A DNA stretch of 5,441 nucleotides from a bacterium (GTDB taxonomy: Bacteria > Armatimonadota > Fimbriimonadia > Fimbriimonadales > GBS-DC): NCBI GenBank assembly GCA_029335935.2, contig JARJMV020000308.1, positions 1-5,441 on the forward strand. Reading direction: 5' to 3'. Below the pieces are notes generated by a model. That model was given only the letters and a program-made list of their open reading frames with translations. It made no database searches and was not told where the DNA came from. Position numbers and translations under genes: made by a program. Position 1 is the stretch's first letter. Each line of letters opens with the position of its first letter. Below are positions 4,977-5,441 of this stretch, piece by piece.

Positions 4977-5441
4977 GTGCTGAGCAGGCTGTGGCATGTG
5001 CTCTATCCGTCGCGCTGTGTGGCGTGCGGGCGCCCCTACGACGACTTTCTGTGCGAACGGTGTCAGGCGCAACTGACGCCCAATCTGCCTCCTGCCTGTC
5101 CGCGCTGCGGCGCGCCCATGCGCGAGTTGGGCGACTGTCGCGCCTGTCTAAATAGTGACTACGCCTTCGATTGGGCGGTGTGCGGTGGTCTCTACATGGG
5201 GAGTGTGCGCCGCGCCGTGATTAACCTTAAGTTCCGCCGTTGGCGGCGCGCTGCCGAACCGCTGGCGCGCCTCCTGTGGGAAGCGTTCCAATATCCTGCG
5301 CACGCGCCGCTGAGGCAGGCAGACGCGATTGTACCCGTGCCCATCCATCCCTATCGGCGGGCGATGCGCGGGTTCAATCAGACCGAGCTAATCGGGCAGC
5401 GGCTCAGCCACCTCTCTACCGTCCCGATGCAGACGCACTGG
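4977..5441 (+). CDS. comF: ComF family protein, 3' end cut by the window
   Basis: The first 155 codons of a ComF-type protein, open to the window edge. The N-terminus carries four CxxC pairs (Cys14/17, Cys26/29, Cys41/44, Cys54/57), the double zinc ribbon of the family. A phosphoribosyltransferase-like domain follows, with GLYMGSVRRAVINLKFRR (71-88) and the diagnostic VPVPIHPYRRAMRGFNQTE (119-137). The PRPP-binding loop would lie beyond the window. ComF proteins (B. subtilis ComFC, E. coli GntX relatives) are needed for DNA uptake in naturally competent bacteria and appear in many non-competent ones; the exact reaction is not settled. The start is the GTG at 4977, the first possible in this frame after a stop at 4971. 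It has no Shine-Dalgarno and sits 3 bp after the BON gene, so translation is probably coupled. A GTG at 4998 is a weaker alternative. Confidence 0.9.
   Translation, partial: MLSRLWHVLYPSRCVACGRPYDDFLCERCQAQLTPNLPPACPRCGAPMRELGDCRACLNSDYAFDWAVCGGLYMGSVRRAVINLKFRRWRRAAEPLARLLWEAFQYPAHAPLRQADAIVPVPIHPYRRAMRGFNQTELIGQRLSHLSTVPMQTHW

Overview
The window comes from a GC-rich, flagellated, aerobic bacterium. Aerobic respiration is shown by two genes for small subunits of an aa3-type (heme-copper) cytochrome c oxidase, motility by a full-length flagellin, and possible DNA uptake or recycling by a ComF-type gene. The lineage cannot be fixed from this sequence. The short 'five-helix' oxidase subunit III, the lone flagellin and the weakly signalled starts would fit Armatimonadota or a similar thermophilic or soil phylum, but that is only a guess.

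Layout: bases 1-144 are an intergenic leader holding two identical GNRA-capped hairpin repeats, then a -10-like box inside a perfect inverted repeat, then a strong Shine-Dalgarno. Next come ctaE (145-972, oxidase subunit III) and ctaF (979-1302, subunit IV) in one operon; subunits I and II probably lie just upstream. A convergent, unrecognised, all-helical HEAT-like protein follows on the minus strand (1316-2464). Back to back with it, 40 bp away, is a flavin reductase-family FMN protein (2505-3134). A flagellin gene on the minus strand (3157-4623) converges on that reductase.

The 113-bp region 4624-4736 is the most information-dense regulatory stretch. It carries a sigma-28 (FliA)-type promoter for flagellin, a perfect palindrome just downstream of its expected start point, an imperfect 12-bp inverted repeat joining the promoter -10 to the flagellin ribosome binding site, and, on the other strand, a perfect extended -10 promoter. 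That promoter drives a 78-residue BON-like protein (4737-4973) and, 3 bp later, a ComF-family zinc-ribbon/phosphoribosyltransferase gene cut by the window end (4977-5441).

The genes form separate functional blocks (respiration, unknown plus flavin reductase, motility, BON-comF), not one pathway. I see no CRISPR array, insertion sequence, tRNA, rRNA or clear defence system. The protein genes are mostly of known families; the less expected material is in the regulatory DNA and in the unrecognised helical protein.
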